Assembly (NCBI GenBank): GCA_004000515.1
Contig: CP034537.1
Coordinates: 2,990,001-3,054,000 of the forward strand
DNA from: Pseudomonas poae
GTDB taxonomy: Bacteria; Pseudomonadota; Gammaproteobacteria; Pseudomonadales; Pseudomonadaceae
Direction: 5' to 3'
Length of the DNA stretch: 64,000 nucleotides
Part shown: positions 10,430-19,242 of the stretch, piece by piece
How positions within the stretch are numbered: the stretch's first letter is position 1
Layout: every line of letters starts with the position of its first letter
Program-made: the position numbers and the translations under genes
Notes under the pieces: model-generated
What the model was told of the DNA's origin: nothing
Seen by the model: the letters and a program-made list of their open reading frames with translations, nothing else
Database searches by the model: none

Positions 10430-11451
10430 TTAGTAATCTTTGCGCTTTCTGAACGCCCAACGCCCGGCAATCAAGGTAAACGTCGCCACCAACGCCACCA
10501 GTATCCAAAACCCTTCCGGGTCCGTAGAGAGCGGCACGCCCCCACGTTCATGCCAAAAAAACCGGCAATGATGTTGATCGGCAACGCCAACACCGTCACC
10601 ACTGTCAGGGTGAACAGCGTGCGGTTGCTTTGTTCGTTGAGGTTGGCGGCGATCTCTTCCTGCAACAACTTGATGCGTTCGCCCAGGGCCATCAGGTCGT
10701 TGATGATCAGCGCAAACTCCTCGGTGGATTTGCGCAGTTCCTTCACGTCTTCCTTCTGCAGCCACTGCGGCGGGCGGTTGAGCAGGCGCAGCAAGGAGCC
10801 CGGTTCCAGCGCCAGTAGGCGTTGCAGGCGCACCAGCACCCGGCGTGCGGCGCCGAGTTCGGCACGGTTGGTGGACAGGCGCGAGGACAATAATTGGTCC
10901 TCGATATGGTCGACGCTGATGCTGGTCTTGCGCACGATCTGGGTCAGCACTTCGCCCTGGTCGCGCAGCAGGTGCACCAATAATTCCAGAGGGAGCGAAA
11001 GCGTTCGCCGGCCTTTACCGACGAGCGCAATTTGTCCACCGAGTGCAGCGGTTGCAGGCGCGCGCTGATCAGCAAGCGGCTGCGGGCGCACACCCACCAG
11101 CGTGGAAATATCCGAGGAGACCATGTTGCTGAAGTTGAACACCACGTCGTTGACCACCGCCAGCAGGGCCGAGTCGACGTGTTCGATGCGTGTGGAGCGT
11201 GAGCCTTCGTGCAAGGCTTCAAAAAACTCGGCGGGCAAGTCCAGGTGCGACTGCATCCAGCGTTCGCAAGCGGCGTGGGCCAGGTTCAGGTGCAGCCACA
11301 AGAACTCTTCGGGGTCGGCGGGTTGCTGCAAGGCTTTGAGCGCGGTGGCCGAATCAATCTGCTCGCCTTTTTCACCGGGGCGAAAACGAAAACCGTAGAG
11401 CAAGCCAAACAGATCGGAATCCTGGTGGCTGTGATCAATGCTGTGGTTCAT
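10430..11451 (-). CDS. CorA/ZntB-type metal transporter (three frame breaks)
   Basis: A CorA-superfamily divalent-cation channel or transporter of about 340 residues. The N-terminal cytoplasmic domain (FGLLYGFRFRPGEKGE, LWLHLNLAHAACERWM) and a long helix lead to two C-terminal membrane helices carrying the GMN motif (GFFGMNVGG). It ends in a basic tail (FRKRKDY). Three indels are needed to read it through: an extra base near 11084-11086, a missing C at 10991-10993 and a missing G in the run at 10539-10543. The segment between the first two then reads SRLLISARLQPLHSVDKLR, a family-typical stretch. ZntB-like zinc transport is the closest match. Confidence 0.82.
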
Positions 11452-11550
11452 GGAGGCTCGCAGAGAAAGCGCCTGTAGGACGTTTCACAGGTTCGCGTAG
11501 GCGAATCATTGCAAGGTGGCGTGACGCTTTTGTGACGATTTGAAATCTGC

Positions 11551-12722
11551 TCAGAATGTTTTCAGCGTGAAGGTAAACACCGTGCCATTTTGCTCACAGG
11601 ACGAGACCTGCAGTTCCCCGCCGTGGGCGTCTGCAATCTGCTTCACAATGTATAAGCCCAGGCCAAGGCCGGCTTGGGGCGTGTGTTTGACAGGCCGCGA
11701 GTAAGGCTGGAAAAGCCGGGGCAGGGCCAATTCGTCGATCTTGCCTTGGTTTTTTACGCTCAGCGTGAAGTTGCCTTGGTCGATCTGTGCCGAGACTTCC
11801 ACGGGGCCACCAGGGCTGCCGTGATGGACGGCGTTGGCCACCAGGTTGGACAGCAACTGCGCCAGCCGCGCGCGGTCGCAGCGTACGCCGCGCAGGTCGC
11901 CGATGTCGGCGTGGATGACACCCTGTGGATGAACGCTTTGCACTTCGGACACGCTTTGGCGCAAAGTGTCCTGCAAATCCTGGCAGTCATCCAACTGCAG
12001 GGGGATGCCACTGCCCATGCGTCCCCGCGCGAAATCCAATACGTCTTCCACCAATTGGGCTGCGCGACGACCGCTGGTGAGGATGTGCCGCACGATGTTG
12101 TCAGTGGCAGGATTGGGGTGCTTGCGCAGCAATCGCTCGGCGCCGAAGTTGATGGCAAACAGCGGGTTGCGCAGGTCGTGCCCAAGCACGGCGATGAATT
12201 GCTCGCGCAATTCGGCGGTGCCACGTTCTTCGTACAGGTCGGCTTCGGTGCGTTGCTGGCTTTCTTCGGCTTCGATTTGCAGCGATAGCACGCGGGCAAA
12301 CGACTCCATGGTCGACTGAATCGTACTGCTGCGCAGTTGCGCAGGGTTGGGGTCCAGGGCACAGATGGTGCCGAAAAAGCGCCCATCGGTACGGAACACT
12401 GGAACGGAAATGTAGCTTTCGAACCTGTACATCCGGGGGTGTGATGGTCGCGGTAGAGCGGGTCTTCGCTGGCTTTGTCGATCACCACCGACACGTGGGA
12501 GCCACGGATTTCGTGGCATATGGTGGTGGTCAGGTCCAGTTCGCCACCCACGCCCAGGCCGAATTCCAGTTGGTCGAGCACCGCGCAGGCGGTCCAGGTG
12601 TCCTCCGTCACGCGGGCAACCGCGGCAAACCGCAGGCCAGTCATGTCACTGATGACGTTGAGCATGGCCGGAACCGCGCTGATGCGGCTGATGGTGGCGA
12701 TGTCGGCGGCTTTCTGCCCCAT
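11551..12722 (-). CDS. GAF-domain sensor histidine kinase (frame broken once)
   Basis: A soluble two-component sensor of about 390 residues. An N-terminal GAF domain (MTGLRFAAVARVTEDTWTAC to GTICALDPNPAQL) is followed by a HisKA segment with the phospho-acceptor His in FIAVLGHDLRNPLFAI. An HATPase domain follows, with NLVANAVHHG (N box) and GLGLGLYIVKQIADAHGG (G2 box). One C is missing from the run at 12435-12439, breaking the GAF domain between HHTP and RMYRFESY. I start it at the ATG at 12722; a TTG at 12746 would add eight residues. No response regulator is adjacent, and the signal is unknown. Confidence 0.82.
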
Positions 12723-12857
12723 GTAGCGGTCTCGATGTGGCGGCAATGGCTTAATGCCTTGGCTGATGCCTGGAAGTCTAACGACCTTACGTTAGGTAGG
12801 TGTAATTTCATTCGTTTTTGAGGTGTTTTTCCTACAGCTTACCGACGAGCGTCCACA

Positions 12858-12889
12858 AAAACCGCGCCACCCTGGGGTGGCGCGGTTTT
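12858..12889. terminator. Bidirectional intrinsic terminator
   Basis: A 14-base-pair perfect stem, aaaaccgcgccacc against ggtggcgcggtttt, with a 4-base loop. A-tract and T-tract flanks make it usable in both directions. It sits just downstream of the PepSY gene, which reads leftward, and is most likely its terminator. Confidence 0.88.
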
Positions 12890-12901
12890 CAAGAATTGAA
12901 C

Positions 12902-13207
12902 TCAAGTGTCTTGCTTGTTTTCCAGCACTTCGCCGGTCTTGGCGTCGAGTTTCACATCCCACTTCACGTTGCTGGTATCACGCATCTCGACTTCGTACAC
13001 CAGGCGACCGGCCTTGTCTTCCAGCTCGGTGTCGGTAATGGTCGCGCCGGCATGGGCGGCCAGGGCTGCCGCGTTGAGCTTCTCGAATGGCATCACGGCA
13101 CCGGACTTGAGCAGGCTTGGAATCTGGTCTGGGCGAACGTCCGCTTGGGCGAGGCCGGCGGTCAGGGTCAGGGCGGTGGCGGCGAACAATGCGGTCAGGG
13201 TTTTCAT
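12902..13207 (-). CDS. PepSY domain periplasmic protein
   Basis: A 101-residue exported protein. Residues 1-22 (MKTLTALFAATALTLTAGLA, cut after AQA) are a classic Sec signal peptide. The rest is a single PepSY domain (AAALAAHAGATITDTELEDK, GRLVYEVEMRD, KWDVKLDAKTGEVLE). Such proteins often sit beside two-component systems or act as protease-inhibitor-like sensors, but neither neighbour here shows that. It is a single-gene unit with its own terminator. Confidence 0.88.
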   Translation of the reverse strand: MKTLTALFAATALTLTAGLAQADVRPDQIPSLLKSGAVMPFEKLNAAALAAHAGATITDTELEDKAGRLVYEVEMRDTSNVKWDVKLDAKTGEVLENKQDT

Positions 13208-13362
13208 GGTGTGTGTCCTTCTGAGGTGAACTGTTTAAGTGGCCTCAGGTTAGCCAGCACAACTTAATTCACCCTTAATTATTTCAAGCAGTTGCGCAGT
13301 TTATTCAATCCGCCAAGCGCGCCGGATCGCATGCTCAGTCCTCATTTAAAGGGAGACTCGGG

Positions 13363-14226
13363 ATGAAACGGTTAGTGAGTTGGGTCTACGCGCCCGCATT
13401 TCTGCTGGGGTTTATTGGGTGGGGTATCTGGCAACCGCACTGGCTGATAGTGGTGTTTGTGGTTGCGGTAGGGGTGTCATTCCTGATGGAGCAATGGCTG
13501 CCTTATGAGCGGCAATGGAACCGCAGCCTAGGCGATCGTCGGCGCGACACCCTGCATGCGCTGGTCAACGAAAGCCTGAATGCCGCAGGTTTGCTGATCC
13601 TGCCAGGGCTCACCGCACTGCTGGCGGTCGAGGGCGTCTGGCCACGGGGCTGGCCGCTGTGGGAGCAACTGTTACTGGCCATCGTGCTCGCCGACGCCGG
13701 CATCACCCTGATGCATTACGCCAGCCACCGCATCGCGCCGCTGTGGCGCTTGCATGCGGTGCATCACAGCGTGCAACGGTTGTATGGGTTCAACGGTTTG
13801 ATGAAACACCCTTTGCACCAGATGCTCGAAGCCACTGCTGGGCTGCTGCCGTTGATCCTGCTGGGTATTCCGTTGGACGTGGCGCAGTTGCTGGCCTTGG
13901 CGATTGCCATTCAGTTGCTGTTGCAGCATTCCAATGTGGACATGCGCATGGGGCCCTTGCGTTGGGTATTCGCGTGGGCGCCGGTGCATCGTTTTCACCA
14001 CATGAAATACGGCCGCGCGGGGGATGTGAATTTTGGGCTGTTTTTCAACCTGTGGGATTGGCTGCTGGGCACGGCTTATTACCGCGAGGGCTATCGCATG
14101 GGGCCAGGGGACCTGGGGATTGGCAGCCGCCCGGATTTTCCGGTGGCGTATGGGGCGCAGATGCTGGACCCGTTCAAGCCTGTGCGCCTGAGCAAGGAGC
14201 CCTCACTGCCAGAGCAATTACGCTAA
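13363..14226 (+). CDS. Sterol desaturase / fatty acid hydroxylase family protein
   Basis: An integral membrane di-iron oxygenase-type protein of 287 residues. Two N-terminal hydrophobic helices are followed by the eight-histidine set of the family: HYASH near residue 121, HAVHH near 133 and HRFHH near 210, with a further NxxMKHPLHQ segment between. The substrate may be a fatty acyl chain or a sterol-like lipid; the sequence does not say. GGGAGA lies 8 bases upstream of the ATG at 13363. The 3' end overlaps the convergent AraC gene by 9 bases. Confidence 0.88.
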   Translation: MKRLVSWVYAPAFLLGFIGWGIWQPHWLIVVFVVAVGVSFLMEQWLPYERQWNRSLGDRRRDTLHALVNESLNAAGLLILPGLTALLAVEGVWPRGWPLWEQLLLAIVLADAGITLMHYASHRIAPLWRLHAVHHSVQRLYGFNGLMKHPLHQMLEATAGLLPLILLGIPLDVAQLLALAIAIQLLLQHSNVDMRMGPLRWVFAWAPVHRFHHMKYGRAGDVNFGLFFNLWDWLLGTAYYREGYRMGPGDLGIGSRPDFPVAYGAQMLDPFKPVRLSKEPSLPEQLR

Positions 14227-14870
14227 CAGTTGCACATCCAGCTGGCGCAATGACGCGGCGGCCGTGACGCCGAACAGCTGCTTCATGGTCCGCGAAAAGT
14301 GCGCCGAATCGGCAAAGCCCGCGCCATGGGCCGCCTCGGTCAACGTGCTGCCGGCGAGTGCCAATTGCAGGGCGACGCGCAACCGGCGCCACAGCACCAA
14401 GCGGCGCACCGGTAAACCCAGTTGATGGCTGAACAGGCGTTCCAGCTGGCTCAACGACAAATGCGCGGCCTGGGCCAAGGCCTGCGCTGACACTTTACCG
14501 CTGAGTTGCTGGTCCAGGGCGGCGAGGGCACGTTCCAGGCGCGGATCACCCAGGCTACGCCGGGGCAGTTGGCGCAATGCCTCCAGGGACAGGTCCTGAT
14601 GCAGCAAGGGGCGATATCAAACACCGCAGGCTCGGCATACAACACCGTCACTTCACCCTCGGCATCGAGAATGGCGTGGGTCTGCCGCGAAGGGATAAAC
14701 AGGCGCCGGGCCGTGGTGACCTGGCCATCCAGGCTCACCGTGATCGGTGCACCGGAGCTGCACATCAGTTGGTGTACGTAGTGCGCATGGGGCGCAGTGC
14801 GCCCCAGCTCGCCGACGATCAGGCCGTAGTCACGCCCCAACCACAGGCGGCCTGACCATTGGGCCTTCAC
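14218..14870 (-). CDS. AraC family transcriptional regulator (frame broken once)
   Basis: About 217 residues after correction. The N-terminal cupin-like part holds HAHYVHQLMCSS and RLFIPSRQTHAIL. The C-terminal part holds two helix-turn-helix motifs (LAQAAHLSLSQLERLFSHQ and LTEAAHGAGFADSAHFSRTM). A C is missing from the C4 run at 14608-14611, separating VFDIAP from LLHQDLSLEAL. The GTG start at 14870 directly abuts the stop of the glycerophosphodiesterase gene upstream (TGAGTG), so the two are probably co-transcribed. Confidence 0.82.
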
Positions 14871-15998
14871 TCAGTACTTATAGTCGTTCAGCAGGTCCTG
14901 CACGCTGGACGACGGCCAGCGCTTGTAGAACTTCAACAGCTCGGCGGCGCGGTTGGTGAAGATGCCATCGACGCCGGCGCTCATCACTTTTTGGAAGTCC
15001 ACAGGTTCGTCCACGGTGTAGACGTGCACCAGCAGGCCTTTGTCGTGGGTCAGCTTGTTCATCTCAGGCTTGACCAGGTCGGTGTAGCTCTGGTCACCGT
15101 GGTTGGTCAGCTCAGCCGACGGGCCGGTACCGATCGCACCGAGGCTCTTGGCTTCGTCGACCCATTTTTCGAACTCGGCGGCGTCTTTTGGCTCTTGCTT
15201 GGCGTAGTAGGCGGCCTTGGTCGCTTCACCTGATTCAGCGAAGGTTTGGGTGGACTTCGGTTCGATACTGCCGGCACCCACCCACAACAGCAGGATTTTC
15301 GGGGTGTTGGGCATTTCTTTCTGCAGCTCTTTCAGGCTGTCTTTTTCAAACGTCTGCAGCACCACGCGGCCACGGCCCTGACCGACGCCGGTGTTGCTCT
15401 TGCCCAGCTTGGAGCCGGCGGAGCTCAGCCAGCCTTTGTCCAGCAGCTTGTTCTTCAGGTCGGCTTCGATGCCCGGGAATTGCTTGGGCTCTTTGGTCTC
15501 GATGTACAGGCCGGGTTTGTGCTGCGGGTTGCCTTCGGCGATCTTGATGATGTCGTCCAGGCTCTGGATCTTCAGGCCCACGAAGCCTGGGCGCGCGCGG
15601 TCAGGGTAGGCGGCGTTGAACCAGCTGCCGGCGTCGAGTGTTTGCAGTTCTTTCCAGGTGAATTCGTTGGCCGGGGCGTCTTTGCGCTCGGGGAACTTGG
15701 TGGCCACGTCGGTGGTGCGCTGCAGGTTGTTGTCGTGCAGGGCGAACAGCACGCCGTCCTTGCTGCGTTGCAGATCCATTTCCAGGTAGTCGGCACCCAG
15801 GTCACGAGCAACCTTGTAGGCAGCGGCGGTGGACTCGGGGGCGTCATAGGAGGCGCCACGGTGGGCGATGACCGCCGGGTACGGAATGCCTTCGTTTGTT
15901 GCCAATTCAGCCGGGCTGATGGGGTCGGCAGCCTGTGCTTGGCCAAGGCCCAGCATTAGTGCGAGCAGCAGGGCGCTCTTGGTAAACGTGACAGGCAT
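14871..15998 (-). CDS. glpQ: Glycerophosphodiester phosphodiesterase, periplasmic
   Basis: A GlpQ-type enzyme of 375 residues that hydrolyses glycerophosphodiesters to glycerol 3-phosphate and an alcohol. Residues 1-23 form a signal peptide cut near AQA-ADP. The catalytic pattern is present: AHRGASYDAPEST, then EMDLQRSKDGVLFALHDNNL, with the two active-site His and the metal-binding Glu/Asp. IETKEPKQFPG is a further conserved strand. The enzyme would act in the periplasm and scavenge phosphate and glycerol from deacylated phospholipids. The adjacent AraC gene may be its regulator. Confidence 0.93.
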   Translation of the reverse strand: MPVTFTKSALLLALMLGLGQAQAADPISPAELATNEGIPYPAVIAHRGASYDAPESTAAAYKVARDLGADYLEMDLQRSKDGVLFALHDNNLQRTTDVATKFPERKDAPANEFTWKELQTLDAGSWFNAAYPDRARPGFVGLKIQSLDDIIKIAEGNPQHKPGLYIETKEPKQFPGIEADLKNKLLDKGWLSSAGSKLGKSNTGVGQGRGRVVLQTFEKDSLKELQKEMPNTPKILLLWVGAGSIEPKSTQTFAESGEATKAAYYAKQEPKDAAEFEKWVDEAKSLGAIGTGPSAELTNHGDQSYTDLVKPEMNKLTHDKGLLVHVYTVDEPVDFQKVMSAGVDGIFTNRAAELLKFYKRWPSSSVQDLLNDYKY

Positions 15999-16229
15999 AT
16001 GCGAAGTCCTTTCGTGGAGGTAACTTTGAGAAGGCGTCCTTTTAACAATTGATTGCGAAAGGCGCTATCACCAAACCGACATTAACGTGCGCGCGGGCCA
16101 ATTTTCTCGGTTTTTTTGTGATGCATTGCAGTACTCTTGGCCGAAGCTGCCCCGTCAGAGGGCAGTAATTTCTGCCACGCGTGTAAACCATCTTTCCAGT
16201 CCCGGTGGGACTTTTCAGTGAGGTTTACC

Positions 16230-16553
16230 ATGCGCATCACTTCCGAGCTTATCTGCCAGGCCGCCGACCAACTCCATGGTTTTGTCGGCCTGAACCGCAA
16301 GACCGGCCAGTACATCGTACGTTTCAGCGAAGACTCTTTCGGCATGGACGTGGCCGATGACGGCATCATTCCCACCGCCGAATTCGTCTGGCTGCCGGCC
16401 GCCGAGCACGCCATGACCTTGTCGCGCGAGCGTATCCAACTGCTGCTGGACCAGAATATCGACGACCGTATCAACATCACCGAGCCGTTGCGGGTGTACA
16501 TGCGCCGGGTGGAAATTCCACAGATCAGTGCGTTGCGCAGTCTGGTGAGCTGA
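16230..16553 (+). CDS. DUF2025 family protein (PA1123-like)
   Basis: A 107-residue cytoplasmic protein starting MRITSELICQAADQLHGFVG. It continues RKTGQYIVRFSEDSFGMDVA and ends with a helical segment (SRERIQLLLDQNIDDRINIT). It resembles the small Pseudomonas family typified by PA1123, for which a structure exists but no function is established. The start at 16230 has GTGAGG 5 bases upstream. The match is from memory of the family and not from a search. Confidence 0.75.
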   Translation: MRITSELICQAADQLHGFVGLNRKTGQYIVRFSEDSFGMDVADDGIIPTAEFVWLPAAEHAMTLSRERIQLLLDQNIDDRINITEPLRVYMRRVEIPQISALRSLVS

Positions 16554-16573
16554 GTAAAACGACGCAGGTCGAT

Positions 16574-16601
16574 TGTGGGAGCAGGCAAGCCAGCTCCCAC
16601 A
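16574..16601. repeat. Compact REP hairpin (28 bases)
   Basis: The element tgtgggagc, aggcaagcca, gctcccaca is one complete palindrome without the long second arm seen in the other REP copies. An identical 28-base core occurs at 18604-18631. The two copies bracket the genes at 16603-18585. Confidence 0.85.
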
Positions 16602-16602
16602 T

Positions 16603-16926
16603 TCATGTTGCGTTAAAGGTGTAGGCCCGCTCCACCTTGCACACCCGCGTCTGAAACGCTGAATACCAGCTAGCCCGCCCTTGCTCACGCACCGCGCTAT
16701 GCTCGGCCTGCTGCTTCCACGCCACAATCGCCGCCTCGTTTTCCCAATACGACACGGTAATCCCCAAGCCATCCTCACGCGCCGATTCCACCCCGAGAAA
16801 CCCTGGCTGTTCACGTGCCAACGCCAGCATGCGGCTGGCAGCCTCGCCGTAACCCTGGTCACCCTCGGTGCGCAGTGAGCTGAATATCACTGCGTAGTAG
16901 GGTGGGGCTGGTGTGCGGGCGATCAT
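16603..16926 (-). CDS. Antibiotic biosynthesis monooxygenase (ABM) domain protein
   Basis: A 107-residue single ABM/dimeric alpha-beta-barrel protein. It has YYAVIFSSLRTEGDQGYG at the N-terminus, EQPGFLGVESARED in the middle and ISVSYWENEAAIVAWKQQ-like residues (VSYWENEAAIVAWKQQAEHS) before the C-terminal strand. Family members are small monooxygenases or stress-related heme- or quinone-binding proteins. The ATG at 16926 overlaps the stop of the amidotransferase-like gene (ATGA), so I prefer it to the upstream start at 16944. The two genes form a coupled pair. Confidence 0.82.
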   Translation of the reverse strand: MIARTPAPPYYAVIFSSLRTEGDQGYGEAASRMLALAREQPGFLGVESAREDGLGITVSYWENEAAIVAWKQQAEHSAVREQGRASWYSAFQTRVCKVERAYTFNAT

Positions 16927-17624
16927 GCCGACAGCGCCTGGCAAGCCTTGAGCAGGGCAATCGCCAGCGGCGGCGTGATGCCCTTGAGCGCTGCGCGTTC
17001 GGGTTGAAACAGGGTGGCGACAAAAAACGGATGGTCGAGCAGTTCCACGGCGCGCAAATCCCCTGATGAATCATGGCCGCTGGGAATCAAATCGCCTTCC
17101 AGCAGGGCGTCGAGGAACTCGGGGTTTACGCCGTAGCGGCAGCGATAGCCTTCGCTGAGATCGAGGGTGCCGTAGGCCTCGGCGATGCGGGTGTAGGGCA
17201 CCAGGCGCACGGTGTCGGTGGCTTCCACCAGGGCGCAACTCAATGGCGTGATGAGTGCGCGTGTGGCCTGCGGTGCCAGCTCGCCATGTTCGGCATCGGC
17301 CCAGCCCAGCACATTGCGGGCATATTCCAGTACTGCATGTTGAAACCCGCCACAGGTGCCGAGGAAAGGCCGCCGGTGCTCGCGGGCAAAACGGATGGCG
17401 CGCAGTGCGCCGTCGGTGTCGCGGTAGGGGCTGGCGGGTACGCACCAGAAGCCGTCGAAGTCGTGCAGTGAGGGCGGCAGTGTGTCGGTATCGAGCCATT
17501 GCACGTGGACCGTCAAACCGAGGCTGTCGGCGGCCTGTTCCAGTGCCAGTGGAATCGCCTGGTGGGCAGTGACGTCGGGGTTGTAGTCGCCGATCAAGGC
17601 GAGGTGCAGCGGGGTGTTTTTCAT
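16923..17624 (-). CDS. Class I glutamine-amidotransferase-like protein (CTP synthase C-terminus-like)
   Basis: A 233-residue stand-alone protein resembling the glutaminase domain of CTP synthase. The nucleophile elbow is present (FLGTCGGFQHAVLEYARNVL, Cys near residue 92). The C-terminal motif that is normally HPE reads VATLFQPERAAL, so the catalytic His position is Gln. The N-terminus (LALIGDYNPDVTAHQAIPLA) matches the start of the CTP-synthase amidotransferase domain. Without the usual His it may not hydrolyse glutamine. It is coupled by ATGA to the ABM gene and divergent from the LysR gene at 17705. Confidence 0.8.
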   Translation of the reverse strand: MKNTPLHLALIGDYNPDVTAHQAIPLALEQAADSLGLTVHVQWLDTDTLPPSLHDFDGFWCVPASPYRDTDGALRAIRFAREHRRPFLGTCGGFQHAVLEYARNVLGWADAEHGELAPQATRALITPLSCALVEATDTVRLVPYTRIAEAYGTLDLSEGYRCRYGVNPEFLDALLEGDLIPSGHDSSGDLRAVELLDHPFFVATLFQPERAALKGITPPLAIALLKACQALSA

Positions 17625-17704
17625 TGCGTGCGACCCATGGCTTGTTGTGTCCTGAGGCGCACTATAGATTGGCGTTCACGCAATCAATATTGGCATTTAC
17701 CCAC

Positions 17705-18585
17705 ATGTTCAATGCAGCAACGCACTATCAAATTGACTACCCTGACCTGTCGCTGATCCTTGCCCTGGTACGCGGTGGCACCCTGGCGCGGGCGGCGGCG
17801 TTATTGCGGGTAGATGTGTCCACGGTGTTCCGTGCGGTGCGGCGCCTGGAGGCGGCACTGGGCCAGACCTTGTTCGAAAAAAGCCGCGCCGGCTACCTGC
17901 CCACCGGCTTGGCCAGAGACCTTGCGCAGCAAGCCGAGCGTGCCGAGCAAGCATTGGAGGCGGCACGTATCGGCGTGGAGCAGGGCGGCGAAGTGATCAG
18001 CGGCACGGTGCGCCTGACGTGCACCGACTCGGTGTTGCAAGGCTTGCTGCTGCCCGCCTTGGCGCAGTTCATGCCGGCGTATCCAGCGCTTGTCCTGGAG
18101 CTGAGCACATCGAATGATTTTGCCAACCTCAGCCGGCGCGACGCGGATATCGCCCTACGCCTGACGAAGACGCCGCCGGAGCACCTTGTAGGACGTTGCC
18201 TGGGTTCGGTGGTCTATCAGGTCTGCGCAAGCCCAGCCTACGCCCGCCAGCACGAGGGCGGTGCGTTAGCCGATCTAGCCTGGATCGCACCGGATGACTT
18301 CCTCCCCGATCACCCCACCGTCGCCTGGCGACGTGAGCACTGCCGGGTGTGAGGCCCAGTTATCGTTGCAACAGCATGTTGTCGGTCACCGAATTGGTGC
18401 GGGCGGGGATGGGCGTGGCCGCGCTGCCGGATTTTCTATTGGATGACGGTTTGCAGCCGTTGGGCCCCACGTTGGCGGGGCATGACACGGCGCTGTGGTT
18501 ACTGACACGGCCTGACTGCCGTGCCTTGCGCTCGGTGGTGGCGTTGTTTGATGAATTGGGCAGGCATGTGCAGATGCGGTCGTAA
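17705..18585 (+). CDS. LysR family regulator (frame broken once)
   Basis: A LysR regulator of about 293 residues. The HTH (DLSLILALVRGGTLARAAAL, RVDVSTVFRAVRRLEAALG) and most of the effector domain are in one frame, ending WRREHC. The rest, from PSYRCNSMLSVTELVRAGMG, is in another. One C or G is missing at 18343-18347. I chose the ATG at 17705 because it leaves an 80-base divergent promoter region; an in-frame GTG-type start at 17624 would abut the neighbour. It probably controls the amidotransferase-ABM pair. Confidence 0.8.
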
Positions 18586-18603
18586 GGATCACGCAGTCAA
18601 AAA

Positions 18604-18631
18604 TGTGGGAGCAGGCAAGCCAGCTCCCACA
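18604..18631. repeat. Compact REP hairpin (28 bases)
   Basis: Second copy of the 28-base palindrome found at 16574-16601, with identical core sequence and the same orientation. It lies between the convergent LysR and DUF1003 genes. Confidence 0.85.
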
Positions 18632-18636
18632 GAGAA

Positions 18637-19167
18637 TCACTGTGGTGCTTGAGGTTTACGCACAAACTGCTCATGCATCTCGCACGTCAACGTCTCGATG
18701 CGCTCGGTCAACTGCTTGGTCATTTCCGTCAGCCGGGTGTTTTGTTCCAGCAACTCGAGCAGCTGTTTGGTGGTCTGCGCAGCCTGGGCCTGGCGCTCGG
18801 TATTGGCCACGGCCAGGGCTTCGCGATGTTGTGCGTCGGCGTCCGACTGGGCTTTGTCGCGAGCGGCCTGACGTGTCTGGGCCAGCAGGATCAACGGCGC
18901 GGCGTAGGCCGATTGCAGGCTGAACGCCAGGTTGAGCAAGATGAACGGGTACACGTCGAAGTGCGTGACGCCGGTCATGTTCAGCACCACCCACAACACC
19001 ACGATGGCGGTTTGTGCACCGAGAAAGGTCGGCGTGCCGAAGAAGCGCGCAAAGGCTTCGGCCTTGAGGGCGAACGTATCGTTGCCGAAGGTGGGCGCCA
19101 GGTGGGCGTGGCCTCGGTGGAAACGCAAGTGGTCGACGGGGGCGGCTTCGGGCTTGTCGGGGGTCAT
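18637..19167 (-). CDS. DUF1003 domain membrane protein
   Basis: A 176-residue protein. A hydrophilic N-terminus is followed by two transmembrane helices (LGAQTAIVVLWVVLNMTGV and YPFILLNLAFSLQSAYAAPL) that carry the DUF1003 pattern. A C-terminal coiled coil (residues ~110-170) is rich in Gln, Glu and Lys. The function of DUF1003 proteins is unknown. I use the ATG at 19167; a TTG at 19197 would extend it by ten residues. The gene stands alone. Confidence 0.82.
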   Translation of the reverse strand: MTPDKPEAAPVDHLRFHRGHAHLAPTFGNDTFALKAEAFARFFGTPTFLGAQTAIVVLWVVLNMTGVTHFDVYPFILLNLAFSLQSAYAAPLILLAQTRQAARDKAQSDADAQHREALAVANTERQAQAAQTTKQLLELLEQNTRLTEMTKQLTERIETLTCEMHEQFVRKPQAPQ

Positions 19168-19242
19168 GGCGGGCTCGGATCCTGTGCTTGAAGACAATCC
19201 AGCACTATAGACCGAGCCCCCGTCAGGCGCATGAAGAACGGG

